Below are positions 13,543 through 21,401 of a stretch of DNA of 34,407 bases, piece by piece; position 1 is the first letter of the stretch, and every line of letters begins with the position of its first letter. Both the position numbers and the translations under genes were made by a program. Location of the stretch: NCBI GenBank assembly GCA_017622995.1, contig JAGAQA010000050.1, positions 1 through 34,407 on the forward strand. The letters are read 5' to 3'. The stretch is from Oscillospiraceae bacterium. GTDB taxonomy: Bacteria > Bacillota > Clostridia > Oscillospirales > Oscillospiraceae. The notes beneath the pieces were generated by a model. That model did no database searches, was not told the origin of the DNA, and saw nothing but the letters and a program-made list of their open reading frames with translations.

Positions 13543-16377
13543 ATGATCACACTCAAGATCAACAATCGATTCGTGGAAGTGCCGGAGGGTACCACGATTC
13601 TGCAAGCTGCCAGAAAGCTGGGAATCTTCATTCCCACCTTCTGCCACGATGATAACGAACGTCTTCCTGAGCGCCGGGAGGATGGCTGTGAGGAAGATAC
13701 CAAGTGCTGGATGTGCTCCTGCCAGGTAGAGGGACAGGACTACTTGGTCCCCGCTTGCAGCACCAAGGCGGAGAACGGCATGGTGGTGTGGACGGAAACC
13801 AAGGCCGTCCGGGATGCCCGCATTGCCATTCTCCGGGACAAGCTGTCCATTCACCCCATGGACTGCGTCAACTGCCGCAAGCTGGGAAGCTGCAAGCTGC
13901 AAAAATACTGCCAGATGTACGGCGTAGACGGCCCTTCCTACACGGCACCCTTTGTCCACCGGGAAAAAGACCTTTCCAACCGCTTCTACCTGCAGGATAT
14001 GGATAAGTGCATCCGCTGCGGCAAATGTGTCCGCACCTGCCGGGACCTGGTGGGCATCAACGCCCTGAAAATGGTACGGAAGGACGACCTTATCTACATT
14101 GTTCCCAACGGCGGCGAAACCATGGCAGATACCGGCTGCGTCTCCTGCGGCAACTGCGTGTCCGCCTGCCCGGTTGGCGCGCTGATGCCCAAGTCCCAGA
14201 ACGACTTCCGGGTTTGGGAAACCAAGGTTGTCCGCTCCACCTGTGGCTACTGCGGCGTGGGCTGCCAGATCGACTTTTATGTGAAGAATGGTAAGGTGGT
14301 GGATGCCAAGCCTGCCAATGGCCCAGCCAACGGGGGACTGCTCTGTGTTAAGGGTAAGTTTGCCTTTGACTATGTGAATCACAAGGACCGCCTCACCACC
14401 CCCTTAATCCGCAAGAACGGTGTTCTGGAGCCTGCCTCCTGGGAGGAAGCGCTGAACCTAATCTGCGGAAAAATCCGGCAGGTAAAGGCAGAATATGGCC
14501 CCGACGCAGTGGCAGGCTTTTCCAGCGCCCGTGCCACCAACGAGGATAACTACATCTTCCAGAAGTTCATGCGTGCCGCTGTCGGTACCAACAATGTGGA
14601 CCACTGTGCCAGACTTTGCCACAGCTCCACCGTCTCCGGTCTTGCCAACACCCTGGGCAGCGGCGCTATGACCAATCGGATACAGGAGGTTCTGGATGCG
14701 GATGTGATTTTTATCACCGGCTCCAATACAACCGACACCCATCCGGTTATGGGGATGTATGTACGCCAGGCTAAGATGGCCGGTAAGAAGCTGATTGTTG
14801 CTGACCCCAAGCGGATTGCGCTGGCTGACATTGCCGACATCTACCTGCAAATCAACCCCGGCACTTCCGTGGCTCTGAGCAACGGTATGCTCCATGTGAT
14901 TTTTGAGGAAGGTCTGGAAGATAAGGAATATATCGCAAAGCACACCGAGGGCATTGAAGCCCTGCGGGAAAGCGTCCTGTCCTATACGCCTGACCGTGTG
15001 GCGGAAATCTGCGGCGTGGACAAACAGCTGATTATCGATGCTGCCAGAATGTACGCCTCCACCCATAAGTCCTACATCGCTTATGCCATGGGCATCACCC
15101 AGCACCTCAACGGCTCGGACAACGTCAAGAGTCTGAGCAACCTGGCTCTGGTCACGGGTAATCTGGGCGGTGTCGGCAACGGCGTGAACCCCCTGCGTGG
15201 TCAGAACAACGTCCAGGGTGCCTGCGACATGGGTGCGCTGCCCACCGACTATCCCGGCTACCAGAAGGTGTTTAAGCCCGAAGTCCAGGAGAAATTTGAA
15301 AAGGCCTGGGGCGTGAAGCTCAGCGGTCAGAAGGGCTACACCGTTACCGAGACCATCCCCGCCATTTTGGAGGACAAGGTGAAGTTCCTGTACATCATGG
15401 GTGAAAACCCCATGGTTTCCGACCCCGATGCCAGCCATGTGGAGCACGCTCTGGAAAAGGCATTTGTGGTGGTGCAGGACTTGTTTGTCACTGAAACCGC
15501 GGCCCTGGCGGATGTGGTGCTGCCCGCCACCGCGTTCCTGGAGAAGGATGGCACCTTTACCAACACCGAGCGCCGTGTCCAGCTGCTCCGGCAGGCTGTT
15601 CCCGTCAAGGGCCAGTGTAAGCAGGACTGGCAGATTCTCTGCGAGGTTATGACCGGCATCGGCTATCCCACCCACTACAACTGTGCGGAGGAGATCTTCA
15701 ATGAAATGTGTGAAGTTACCCCCTCCTACCACGGTATGACCTACGACAAGATTCGCGGCACAGGCTGCCAGTGGCCCTGTCCCACAGCCGACCATCCCGG
15801 CACGCCCATCCTCCATGTCAATGGCCCTGCCCGCAACAATGGGGTGGGTCTGCTGGTTCCCATGGAGTGGATCCCCTCTCCCGAGACCCAGAATCCGGAA
15901 TACCCCATCACCCTGATGAGCTGCCGTATGCTCTACCATTACCACACCCGTACCCAGACCAAGCGCACCCGTGCCGTCTACTATACCGCCCCCAGAAACT
16001 TTATCGAGCTCAACGCCGATGACTGTGCCGAAAAAAAGCTGACAGACGGCGACTGGGTGCAGGTCACCTCCCCCAGAGGCAGTGTGTTCTGTGAAGTCCA
16101 TGTGACCGATAAGCTGGAGCCTGGTGTGGCCTGGATGCCCTTCCACTTTGGGGACGGCGCCAACATTCTGTCCGATGCTCAGAATCTGGACCCCATTGCC
16201 AAGATTCCCGGCTTCAAGCAGATCGGCGTCAAGGTGGAGAAGGTAAGCCCCGAGGTGAGCCAGTACCTGGCCCGGCAGGCACAGACCGATGCACTGGAAT
16301 ACTACAGAAACGAAGAGCCGGAAACCATCCGTTACAAAGTGGGTGAAATGGAAAACCTGCTCAAGGGCGAGATCTGA
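13543..16377 (+). CDS. fdhA: Formate dehydrogenase catalytic subunit, Cys-type, with NuoG-like N-terminal Fe-S domains
   Basis: A 944-residue molybdopterin oxidoreductase that would interconvert formate and CO2. In order: a [2Fe-2S] domain (C34, C55, C58, C72), a NuoG-like His-Cys3 cluster (H104, C108, C111, C117), two [4Fe-4S] sites (C156-C166 and C199-C209), then the catalytic part with its own [4Fe-4S] motif STCGYCGVGC. The metal ligand is Cys359 in VDHCARLCHSS (codon TGC at 14617); the equivalent position is selenocysteine in E. coli FdhF. It starts behind AGAAGGAGA and is followed by an [FeFe] hydrogenase 17 nt downstream. With no NuoE/NuoF-like subunit nearby, electrons probably go to the hydrogenase or ferredoxin rather than NAD. 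Tungsten or molybdenum could be the metal. mobA and fdhD, needed for its bis-MGD and sulfuration, lie nearby. Confidence 0.93.
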   Translation: MITLKINNRFVEVPEGTTILQAARKLGIFIPTFCHDDNERLPERREDGCEEDTKCWMCSCQVEGQDYLVPACSTKAENGMVVWTETKAVRDARIAILRDKLSIHPMDCVNCRKLGSCKLQKYCQMYGVDGPSYTAPFVHREKDLSNRFYLQDMDKCIRCGKCVRTCRDLVGINALKMVRKDDLIYIVPNGGETMADTGCVSCGNCVSACPVGALMPKSQNDFRVWETKVVRSTCGYCGVGCQIDFYVKNGKVVDAKPANGPANGGLLCVKGKFAFDYVNHKDRLTTPLIRKNGVLEPASWEEALNLICGKIRQVKAEYGPDAVAGFSSARATNEDNYIFQKFMRAAVGTNNVDHCARLCHSSTVSGLANTLGSGAMTNRIQEVLDADVIFITGSNTTDTHPVMGMYVRQAKMAGKKLIVADPKRIALADIADIYLQINPGTSVALSNGMLHVIFEEGLEDKEYIAKHTEGIEALRESVLSYTPDRVAEICGVDKQLIIDAARMYASTHKSYIAYAMGITQHLNGSDNVKSLSNLALVTGNLGGVGNGVNPLRGQNNVQGACDMGALPTDYPGYQKVFKPEVQEKFEKAWGVKLSGQKGYTVTETIPAILEDKVKFLYIMGENPMVSDPDASHVEHALEKAFVVVQDLFVTETAALADVVLPATAFLEKDGTFTNTERRVQLLRQAVPVKGQCKQDWQILCEVMTGIGYPTHYNCAEEIFNEMCEVTPSYHGMTYDKIRGTGCQWPCPTADHPGTPILHVNGPARNNGVGLLVPMEWIPSPETQNPEYPITLMSCRMLYHYHTRTQTKRTRAVYYTAPRNFIELNADDCAEKKLTDGDWVQVTSPRGSVFCEVHVTDKLEPGVAWMPFHFGDGANILSDAQNLDPIAKIPGFKQIGVKVEKVSPEVSQYLARQAQTDALEYYRNEEPETIRYKVGEMENLLKGEI

Positions 16378-16394
16378 TTGCAGGAGGATAGGAT

Positions 16395-18158
16395 ATGTAT
16401 GAACTTTACGGCGGAATGATTGATACCGACATCTGCCTAACCATTGATGACAAAAAAATAACCTGCCCCAGAGGCTCTTCCATTCTGGCGGCTGCCAGAA
16501 GCGCCGGGATTGAGATTCCCACCCTGTGCTATCTCAAGGGCCTGACCCCCACCGGGGCCTGCGGCATCTGCGCCGTGGAGCTGGAGGAGAACGGCGAAAC
16601 CGTCATTCGCCGCGCCTGCCGGTATGAAGCAAGGGATGGCATGGTGGTGCGCACCAACACCCCGGCAGTGCAGGCTTACCGCAGGGAGCGGCTGACGGAG
16701 ATTCTCAGCATCCATCCCAATGACTGCCTGACCTGCCAGAAGACCGGCGGTCACTGCCGGCTCCAGGAGGTCTCTCATCTGTTTGAGATCAACCCTGAAG
16801 TGAGAAATGTGCCTGGCAGAGGAATGGATACCTCCAGCCCGGCCATGATTCGCAACATGGACAAGTGCATTGCCTGCGGCCGCTGCGTCACGGTCTGCAA
16901 TGAGGTGCAGAAGATTGGCATTTATGAGATGTACACCAATCCTGAAACCGGTGACCGTTATGCCCGCACCAAGAAGAATGTGTCCCTGTCTGCCACCGCC
17001 TGCATCAACTGTGGTCAGTGCGTCAAGGTCTGTCCCGTGGCGGCGCTGACGGAAAAGAGCGCCATACAGCGGGTTATGGATGCACTGAATGACCCGAAGA
17101 AGACCGTAGTCTGGCAGATGGCTCCTGCCGTCCAGAATACCCTCGGCGAGGAGTTTGGCTTGAAACCCGGAACAGATGTCACCGGCAAAATTGCCGCAGC
17201 CATGAAGCGACTGGGTGGCTATGCCTACAATACCGATTTCTCTGCCGACGTTACCATCATGGAGGAGGGCACGGAGCTGATTCACCGGCTGCAAAACGGC
17301 GGCGTGCTGCCCATGCTGACCTCCTGCTGTCCTGGTTGGATCAAGCATATGGAGTACAACTACCCCGACCAGCTGGCCCATCTGTCCTCCTGCAAGTCTC
17401 CCCAGCAGATGTTCGGCGCACTGGTCAAGAGCTACCTGCCGGATAAAATCGGTGTGGAATCGGAAGACATTTTCCATGTATCCATCATGCCCTGCGTTGC
17501 CAAAAAGTTCGAGATGCAGCGGCCGGAGATGAAAAATGCCCTGGGGATTCGGGACGTGGATGCGGTGCTGACTACCCGGGAGGCTGCCAGACTGATGCGT
17601 CTGAAGGGAATTGACCTTGCCAACCTGGAGATCGAACCCTTCGACAGCTTTATGGGGCAGTGGACCGGCGCGGGCCGTATCTTCGGCACCACCGGCGGCG
17701 TGATGGAGGCGGCGCTGCGCACGGTTACCGTGCTGCTGACCAACGGCGAGCTGAATCAAATTGACTATACCGCTGCCCGGGGCTACCGGGGTGTCAAGGA
17801 AGCCACGGTGAAGATTGGGGACCTGGATGTGAAAATCGCCATTGTCAACGGCATTGGAAATGTCAAGCCCATCATGGAGGATATCCGTGCCGGGAAATCC
17901 CCCTATCACTTCATTGAAGTCATGGCATGTCCTGGTGGCTGTCTAAACGGCGGCGGTGCACCCCTGGCTTCCGTGGATCAGGTTGCTGTGCGGATGACGG
18001 AGATGTATCGGTCGGATCAGAATGCGCCTATCCGTCGTTCCCATGAGAATCCCGACGTGAAGAACCTGTACGAAGAGTTCCTGGATGAACCGGGCAGCCC
18101 TGCGGCCCACTTCCTGCTGCACACCCACTACACCGACAGAAGCGGTGAAGTGCGGTAA
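16395..18158 (+). CDS. hydA: [FeFe] hydrogenase, multi-cluster (M3-like)
   Basis: A 587-residue iron hydrogenase. N-terminal part: [2Fe-2S] site C45, C56, C59, C75; His-Cys3 cluster H107, C111, C114, C121; two [4Fe-4S] sites C158-C168 and C203-C213. The H-cluster motifs are complete: TSCCPGW (309-315), MPCVAKKFE (365-373) and EVMACPGGCLNGGG (508-521), so activity is expected. It follows fdhA by 17 nt behind AGGAGGATA and precedes a small ferredoxin. The set resembles formate-hydrogen lyase or hydrogen-dependent CO2 reductase pairings, although the HycB-type subunits of the latter are replaced here by a short ferredoxin. The maturation genes hydE, hydF and hydG are not in the window and must lie elsewhere. 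Confidence 0.95.
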   Translation: MYELYGGMIDTDICLTIDDKKITCPRGSSILAAARSAGIEIPTLCYLKGLTPTGACGICAVELEENGETVIRRACRYEARDGMVVRTNTPAVQAYRRERLTEILSIHPNDCLTCQKTGGHCRLQEVSHLFEINPEVRNVPGRGMDTSSPAMIRNMDKCIACGRCVTVCNEVQKIGIYEMYTNPETGDRYARTKKNVSLSATACINCGQCVKVCPVAALTEKSAIQRVMDALNDPKKTVVWQMAPAVQNTLGEEFGLKPGTDVTGKIAAAMKRLGGYAYNTDFSADVTIMEEGTELIHRLQNGGVLPMLTSCCPGWIKHMEYNYPDQLAHLSSCKSPQQMFGALVKSYLPDKIGVESEDIFHVSIMPCVAKKFEMQRPEMKNALGIRDVDAVLTTREAARLMRLKGIDLANLEIEPFDSFMGQWTGAGRIFGTTGGVMEAALRTVTVLLTNGELNQIDYTAARGYRGVKEATVKIGDLDVKIAIVNGIGNVKPIMEDIRAGKSPYHFIEVMACPGGCLNGGGAPLASVDQVAVRMTEMYRSDQNAPIRRSHENPDVKNLYEEFLDEPGSPAAHFLLHTHYTDRSGEVR

Positions 18159-18179
18159 GGGAAAAGGGAGGGTATCCAT

Positions 18180-18350
18180 ATGGCTTTTGTTATTTCCGAT
18201 CGCTGCGTCAAATGCGGTGCCTGTGAATCCACCTGCCCCAACAAGGCAGTTGTGGAGGAAGGCAAGCAGTTTGCCATCGATTATCTCAAATGTGTGCAGT
18301 GCGGCGCCTGCATCAGCATCTGTCCCAACCGGGCAATTGATGAAGTTTAA
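18180..18350 (+). CDS. Small 2[4Fe-4S] ferredoxin
   Basis: 56 residues with two CxxCxxCxxxCP motifs (CVKCGACESTCP at residues 9-20 and CVQCGACISICP at 38-49), a clostridial-type bacterial ferredoxin. The ATG at 18180 follows GGGAGGG with 5-6 nt spacing and comes 21 nt after the hydrogenase stop. It is the likely electron link between FdhA and HydA, or from the AORs to the hydrogenase. Confidence 0.93.
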   Translation: MAFVISDRCVKCGACESTCPNKAVVEEGKQFAIDYLKCVQCGACISICPNRAIDEV

Positions 18351-18366
18351 GACTGTAAACAAAATG

Positions 18367-18393
18367 CGCCTGTGGCCCTATGGGTCACAGGCG
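18367..18393. terminator. Hairpin between convergent ferredoxin and fdhD genes
   Basis: A perfect stem CGCCTGTGGCCC/GGGTCACAGGCG (one G-T pair) with a 3-nt loop. No T run follows on the plus strand; on the minus strand ATTTTGTTT follows, so it would end fdhD transcripts better. It sits 17 bases past the ferredoxin stop. The rest of 18351-18484 shows nothing else I can support. Confidence 0.6.
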
Positions 18394-18484
18394 TAAAACT
18401 CGGAGGATTCGCAAGTTGGCATATGTTATCTCTGTCGGGTGAGGAAGTGACCATCCAAAAGCGCCCCTGAGTTGTTTGCATCGA

Positions 18485-19228
18485 TTACCAGCCGCTATAT
18501 TGCCGCATACTGTCCCGCCTTGCCGAACAGATCAGGGTTAATCCATAGGCGTTGGCCAGCGAAATGGCCTCCTGTGTGGGAGCCGCTTTGCTGACCAGCA
18601 CCGGGACTCCGGCACGAATTGCCTTTACAGTCATATCCACGGGGATACGACCGCTGGAATACACAATACAGTCTGACAGTGCAATGCTCTTTCTGAGGGC
18701 GTAGCCGATCACCTTGTCCATGGCGTTGTGCCGCCCGATGTCCTCGCAGGAAAAGAGAATCTTGCCATTCCGGGCCAGAAAACAGCTATGGGTTGCCCAG
18801 GTGGCAGCGTGCAGCGGCATTCCGTCAGCAAATCGATCCGCCAGCTGAAAAATCCATTCCGGCGTCCAGAAGATCCCTTTGACCGGCTGCAAAGAGACTG
18901 TTTCCGCTGAATTCTGTGGGAGAATCCGATTTCCCGGATTGCTTAGCGTAACATCCACACGGCCACCATCTCTCGAAATCCGGAGCCGCTGGATCTCTTC
19001 CGTACTGTGAATGACCGTTTTCGTCAGCAGCCTGCCCAGCGTTAACTCTGGGAGGAACTGGGGCACGCAGACCAGTTCCATTGCTTTGCACCCGTTAAGG
19101 TATATGTCCATGGAATGTTCATGTAAATAGGAAGCCTGCGCATTCTGATGGGTACCGTCCCTGAAAATCAGCCGATGTGCCACAGGGGAAAGACACGCTA
19201 AATTCGTGGATGCATCTTCAACTATCAT
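18485..19228 (-). CDS. fdhD: Formate dehydrogenase sulfurtransferase FdhD
   Basis: FdhD delivers sulfur to the bis-MGD cofactor of formate dehydrogenase. The 247 residues show the family's late motifs: CEDIGRHNAMDKVIGYALR, SSGRIPVDMTVKAI and SKAAPTQEAISLANAYGLTL. The CxxC pair that carries the sulfur in E. coli FdhD (CGVCG near residues 121-124) is absent; the corresponding region reads NSAETVSLQPVKG. Nearby cysteines are C at THSC and in CEDIGRHN. The start ATG at 19228 follows GAGGTGTG on the minus strand. It is divergent from mobA with a gap of only 44 bp, and both serve the FDH cofactor. Confidence 0.9.
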   Translation of the reverse strand: MIVEDASTNLACLSPVAHRLIFRDGTHQNAQASYLHEHSMDIYLNGCKAMELVCVPQFLPELTLGRLLTKTVIHSTEEIQRLRISRDGGRVDVTLSNPGNRILPQNSAETVSLQPVKGIFWTPEWIFQLADRFADGMPLHAATWATHSCFLARNGKILFSCEDIGRHNAMDKVIGYALRKSIALSDCIVYSSGRIPVDMTVKAIRAGVPVLVSKAAPTQEAISLANAYGLTLICSARRDSMRQYSGW

Positions 19229-19272
19229 GGTTACACACCTCTTTTACCGTATTCTTTGGAGCCGACATATCT

Positions 19273-19926
19273 ATGAAACGAGATAAAGAAATGAGTATGC
19301 CCCAACAAGGGAAAAACACAGTTGCCATGCTGCTCCTCATGGGTGGAAAAAGCAGTCGTATGGGACTAGACAAAGCTCAGCTTCTCTTTGACGGGCAGCC
19401 TTTCTGGAAAAAAATCGCGGAGGAACTATCCGCCTGTGGAAAGGTCTATCTGTCGATAAGTCAGACCTATGATTCGGCCGTTCTGGGAGGCTACCCATAC
19501 ATTCGGGATGAGATTCCCGACTGCGGTATTATGGGCGGCCTGTATTCCGCATTTCATGCCATTGAGGAAGACCTGATTTTTGTCTGTGCCTGCGACATGC
19601 CGTTTATGGATCACCGTTTTGTCCAGTGGATGCTGGGGCGTTGGGAAGAAGATACGCACAAAGGCCTCTGTTGGGATGGCATCGTCGTCTATGAAGATGG
19701 TAGGAGAACCTACACCACCGCAGCCCTTTACCACCGGCGCATACTGGGCAAGCTGGAAGAAAATGTGCGCAATAAACATCTGCGGATGAATACCCTTGTT
19801 CGGGAAGAAGCCCATATGCTGCTGCTGCCCATGGGGGAAGTCATATCCTTCCGCAGCTGTTTTCAAAACATCAATACACCCGAAGACTACAGGCAGTTGG
19901 CTGCCTGCGGTGTCCTTGGTTCATAA
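19273..19926 (+). CDS. mobA: Molybdenum cofactor guanylyltransferase MobA
   Basis: MobA adds GMP to molybdopterin to give the MGD form used by formate dehydrogenase; AORs use the form without nucleotide. The 217 residues have the nucleotidyltransferase motif LLLMGGKSSRMGLDK near the N-terminus, DCGIMGGLYSAF, and the metal-binding FVCACDMPFMD, plus NINTPEDYRQL at the end. I chose the ATG at 19273 because TTTGGAG lies upstream; ATG 19291 is a weaker alternative. It stands alone, divergent from fdhD and convergent with fmdE, with a clear terminator behind it. Confidence 0.92.
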   Translation: MKRDKEMSMPQQGKNTVAMLLLMGGKSSRMGLDKAQLLFDGQPFWKKIAEELSACGKVYLSISQTYDSAVLGGYPYIRDEIPDCGIMGGLYSAFHAIEEDLIFVCACDMPFMDHRFVQWMLGRWEEDTHKGLCWDGIVVYEDGRRTYTTAALYHRRILGKLEENVRNKHLRMNTLVREEAHMLLLPMGEVISFRSCFQNINTPEDYRQLAACGVLGS

Positions 19927-19932
19927 TCCACC

Positions 19933-19961
19933 ATCCCTGTGCAGCCGCACGGGGATTTTTT
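19933..19961 (+). terminator. Rho-independent terminator of mobA
   Basis: ATCCCTGTGC (19933-19942) pairs with GCACGGGGAT (19947-19956) around AGCC, then T5-6. It overlaps the last bases of the convergent fmdE gene. Confidence 0.8.
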
Positions 19962-20481
19962 ATACATCAAACCGATTGTACTGTTCACAGCAGTCCAGAC
20001 ACAGTTTTTTTCCGTTTACCAATCGAATCCAGTTGGCGCCGGTTTTTTCACCGCAGCATTCACAGTCGTAGCTGTCGAAGATTTTCGCGGCAGTGGGAAG
20101 GGGAATCTTCGTTTCCTTCACCTGAAACAGTTCGTGACAGTCGTGGTCAAAGTAGTAGCGAGCCGATTCCTCCGGGGTCATACCCGCAGGCTTGGGCTTC
20201 AGAACCAGCCGGACAGAGTTTCCTGTTGACCGGTCATAAATGCTGAAGGCCTGCTTTCCTGTCATATGGAACAGCAAATTGCCTTTGCCAACGGAACAGC
20301 CCAGCATGACCTGAATGCCGTCCACACCGCAGGCGTCGTTCTCGCTGATGCAGGCAACAGTCTCGTTGTCGCTGAATTCGATATCCAGCAGATCCATGGC
20401 AAGCAATGCCGCTTTATAGCCGATGGCAAGTCCACCGCAGCTGTGGCCGTGAAAGGCCACGCATTTTTCCCAAGCTGTCAT
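19960..20481 (-). CDS. FmdE family protein with C-terminal zinc-finger
   Basis: 173 residues. The N-terminus holds the FmdE signature FHGHSCGGLAIGYK, and CISENDACGVDGIQVMLGCS follows with further conserved cysteines. The C-terminal segment CECCGEKTGANWIRLV...LCLDCCEQ forms a CxxC...CxxC zinc-ribbon-like unit. FmdE was named for its position in the molybdenum formylmethanofuran dehydrogenase operon; its biochemical role is not established, though it clusters with molybdenum and tungsten genes. The ATG directly abuts the stop of the MoaE-like gene (TAAATG), so it is co-translated with it. Confidence 0.88.
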   Translation of the reverse strand: MTAWEKCVAFHGHSCGGLAIGYKAALLAMDLLDIEFSDNETVACISENDACGVDGIQVMLGCSVGKGNLLFHMTGKQAFSIYDRSTGNSVRLVLKPKPAGMTPEESARYYFDHDCHELFQVKETKIPLPTAAKIFDSYDCECCGEKTGANWIRLVNGKKLCLDCCEQYNRFDV

Positions 20482-20874
20482 TTACACGATCTCCTTTTCT
20501 ACTACACACTCGTTTTTGATCCGCCCAACCAGATAGTTGAGCCCCTCAATCACTCTGGGGCGGATATCGCCGCCGATGAGGACATACATGATGTCATCGC
20601 CCATCTCCAGCTGCCCTTCGTTGAGCCAGACCTTGATGTAATAGATGCCTTCCAGCTTGTAAGTCTCCTCAATCATGGCATCCACTTTATCCTGGTCATA
20701 GGAGAAATACATTCCGGTGACGGGTTTGGTGTCTTCCGCGCCGTATCGCACCTTTGCCTTGGCGCTTTGTCGGACGGTTCCGTTGTGGGTCAGGTACATG
20801 CCGATTTTGGGCGCGGATTCATGGGCCTTGGCTTCTTTCAGCCATGTGTCCATAGATGGAATGGGTTTGCTCAT
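20482..20874 (-). CDS. MoaE-like molybdopterin synthase large subunit (divergent)
   Basis: 130 residues starting at MSKPIPSM, with AAGGAGG 9 nt upstream on the minus strand. Features shared with MoaE are LTHNGTVRQ near residues 24-32, a conserved middle GIYYIKVWLNEGQLEMGDDIMYVLIGGDIR and the late lysine-rich IKNECVVEKEIV, where MoaE has catalytic lysines. It would combine with a thiocarboxylated MoaD to build the dithiolene. It is the only candidate for this step in the window, which fits an otherwise complete pathway. It is more divergent than standard MoaE, so the assignment is probable rather than certain. Confidence 0.75.
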   Translation of the reverse strand: MSKPIPSMDTWLKEAKAHESAPKIGMYLTHNGTVRQSAKAKVRYGAEDTKPVTGMYFSYDQDKVDAMIEETYKLEGIYYIKVWLNEGQLEMGDDIMYVLIGGDIRPRVIEGLNYLVGRIKNECVVEKEIV

Positions 20875-20888
20875 AATCCTATACCTCC

Positions 20889-21137
20889 TTATCCGCCTGC
20901 GGATAAAAATCGAATCCAAAAACGATGGTGGATGGACGCCACTTCCTTTTCCGGGCCTTCTATGCGAAGCAGTGTCCGGGGAAGGGAAAACATACCTTTG
21001 GAGCCAGAGGCGGGTTCAGAAAGGGTAATCCGGCAGTCTCCGAAGCAATAGCCGTCCTCGTCTTTGCCCACATCTGGCTGGGATTCCCAAAAGCAGCGGG
21101 CCCGTTCAATGGAAATCCCCCAATTTTCTTCTATCAT
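20889..21137 (-). CDS. Small unknown protein ending in Gly-Gly, upstream of MoaE-like gene
   Basis: 82 residues from ATG 21137 (a GTG at 21140 is also in frame). I do not recognise the family. It contains a short Cys pair (YCFGDC), a segment LPRTLLRIEGPEKEV and ends in FLSAGG. A C-terminal GG and about 80 residues are typical of MoaD carriers, but the PPVxGG signature and beta-grasp pattern are not evident, so I do not call it MoaD. Its stop codon lies in an 8-bp stem hairpin (TTATCCGC/GCGGATAA, 20889-20906) that abuts the ribosome site of the MoaE-like gene. TATAAT on the minus strand at 21168-21163 may be its -10 box. Confidence 0.6.
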   Translation of the reverse strand: MIEENWGISIERARCFWESQPDVGKDEDGYCFGDCRITLSEPASGSKGMFSLPRTLLRIEGPEKEVASIHHRFWIRFLSAGG

Positions 21138-21203
21138 CACAGACCATCCCCCCAGTGCTTGTATTATAGCGCAACGGACCGGAAAAAGGAAGAGAATAAA
21201 CTA

Positions 21204-21232
21204 TTGAAATTCTTCCAATTCTGTGGTACTAT
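21204..21232 (+). promoter_or_regulatory. Promoter of tupABC
   Basis: TTGAAA (21204-21209), a 17-bp spacer and TACTAT (21227-21232). Transcription would start near 21239, leaving a leader of about 160 nt before tupA. The minus-strand TATAAT of the small-protein operon lies about 36 bp away, so the two promoters are back to back. Confidence 0.7.
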
Positions 21233-21249
21233 GAACCGGTAAAGAAAAC

Positions 21250-21369
21250 AACCCGTTCCTCTCGGATCGGTGTGGGATAACAGCGTTTTGTAAAGTGGTG
21301 GACGAGCCTCTTTCCAAAAGCATAGGTTTTGCGCGGTTACTGCGCCCTGTTGCCGTTGGAATTGGGTTC
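21250..21369 (+). promoter_or_regulatory. Structured leader of tupA, possible riboswitch
   Basis: Nested pairings can be drawn by eye: AACCC-TTCC (21250-21259) with GGAA-GGGTT (around 21359-21369); AACAG with CTGTT inside it; an arm GC-TTTTG-AAAG with CTTT-CAAAA-GC; and a GCGC hairpin (GCGCGGTTACTGCGC). The result is a multi-branch structure closed at its base, upstream of a tungstate transporter. A molybdenum/tungsten cofactor riboswitch (Rfam Moco motif) is the natural hypothesis, but I could not match its consensus. Confidence 0.4.
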
Positions 21370-21401
21370 GTTTTAATTTTTGCAAATTGGAGGAAAAGAA
21401 C

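Noticed and set aside
14458-16146. 562-codon open frame on the minus strand inside fdhA, and similar long frames opposite hydA, AOR2, MoeA fusion and hcp
   Set aside because: Shadow frames of GC-biased codon use in the real genes; their translations are rich in Gly, His and Val with no family motifs.
13543-16377. Possible selenocysteine formate dehydrogenase
   Set aside because: The metal-ligand codon at 14617-14619 is TGC (Cys), and there is no in-frame TGA in the gene.
18420-18470. 15-codon frame (MLSLSGEEVTIQKRP) between ferredoxin and fdhD
   Set aside because: Too short, no clear ribosome site at proper spacing, and no known counterpart.
19222-19235. 14-bp sequence CTATCATGGTTACA repeated at 31796-31809, near the fdhD and DUF5714 starts
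   Set aside because: A few identical 14-mers are expected by chance in a window of this size, and in the first copy it overlaps the fdhD start codon. No symmetric operator was seen.
20889-21137. Calling the 82-residue protein a third MoaD
   Set aside because: It ends in GG, but the PPVxGG signature and the usual N-terminal strand pattern of MoaD are missing.
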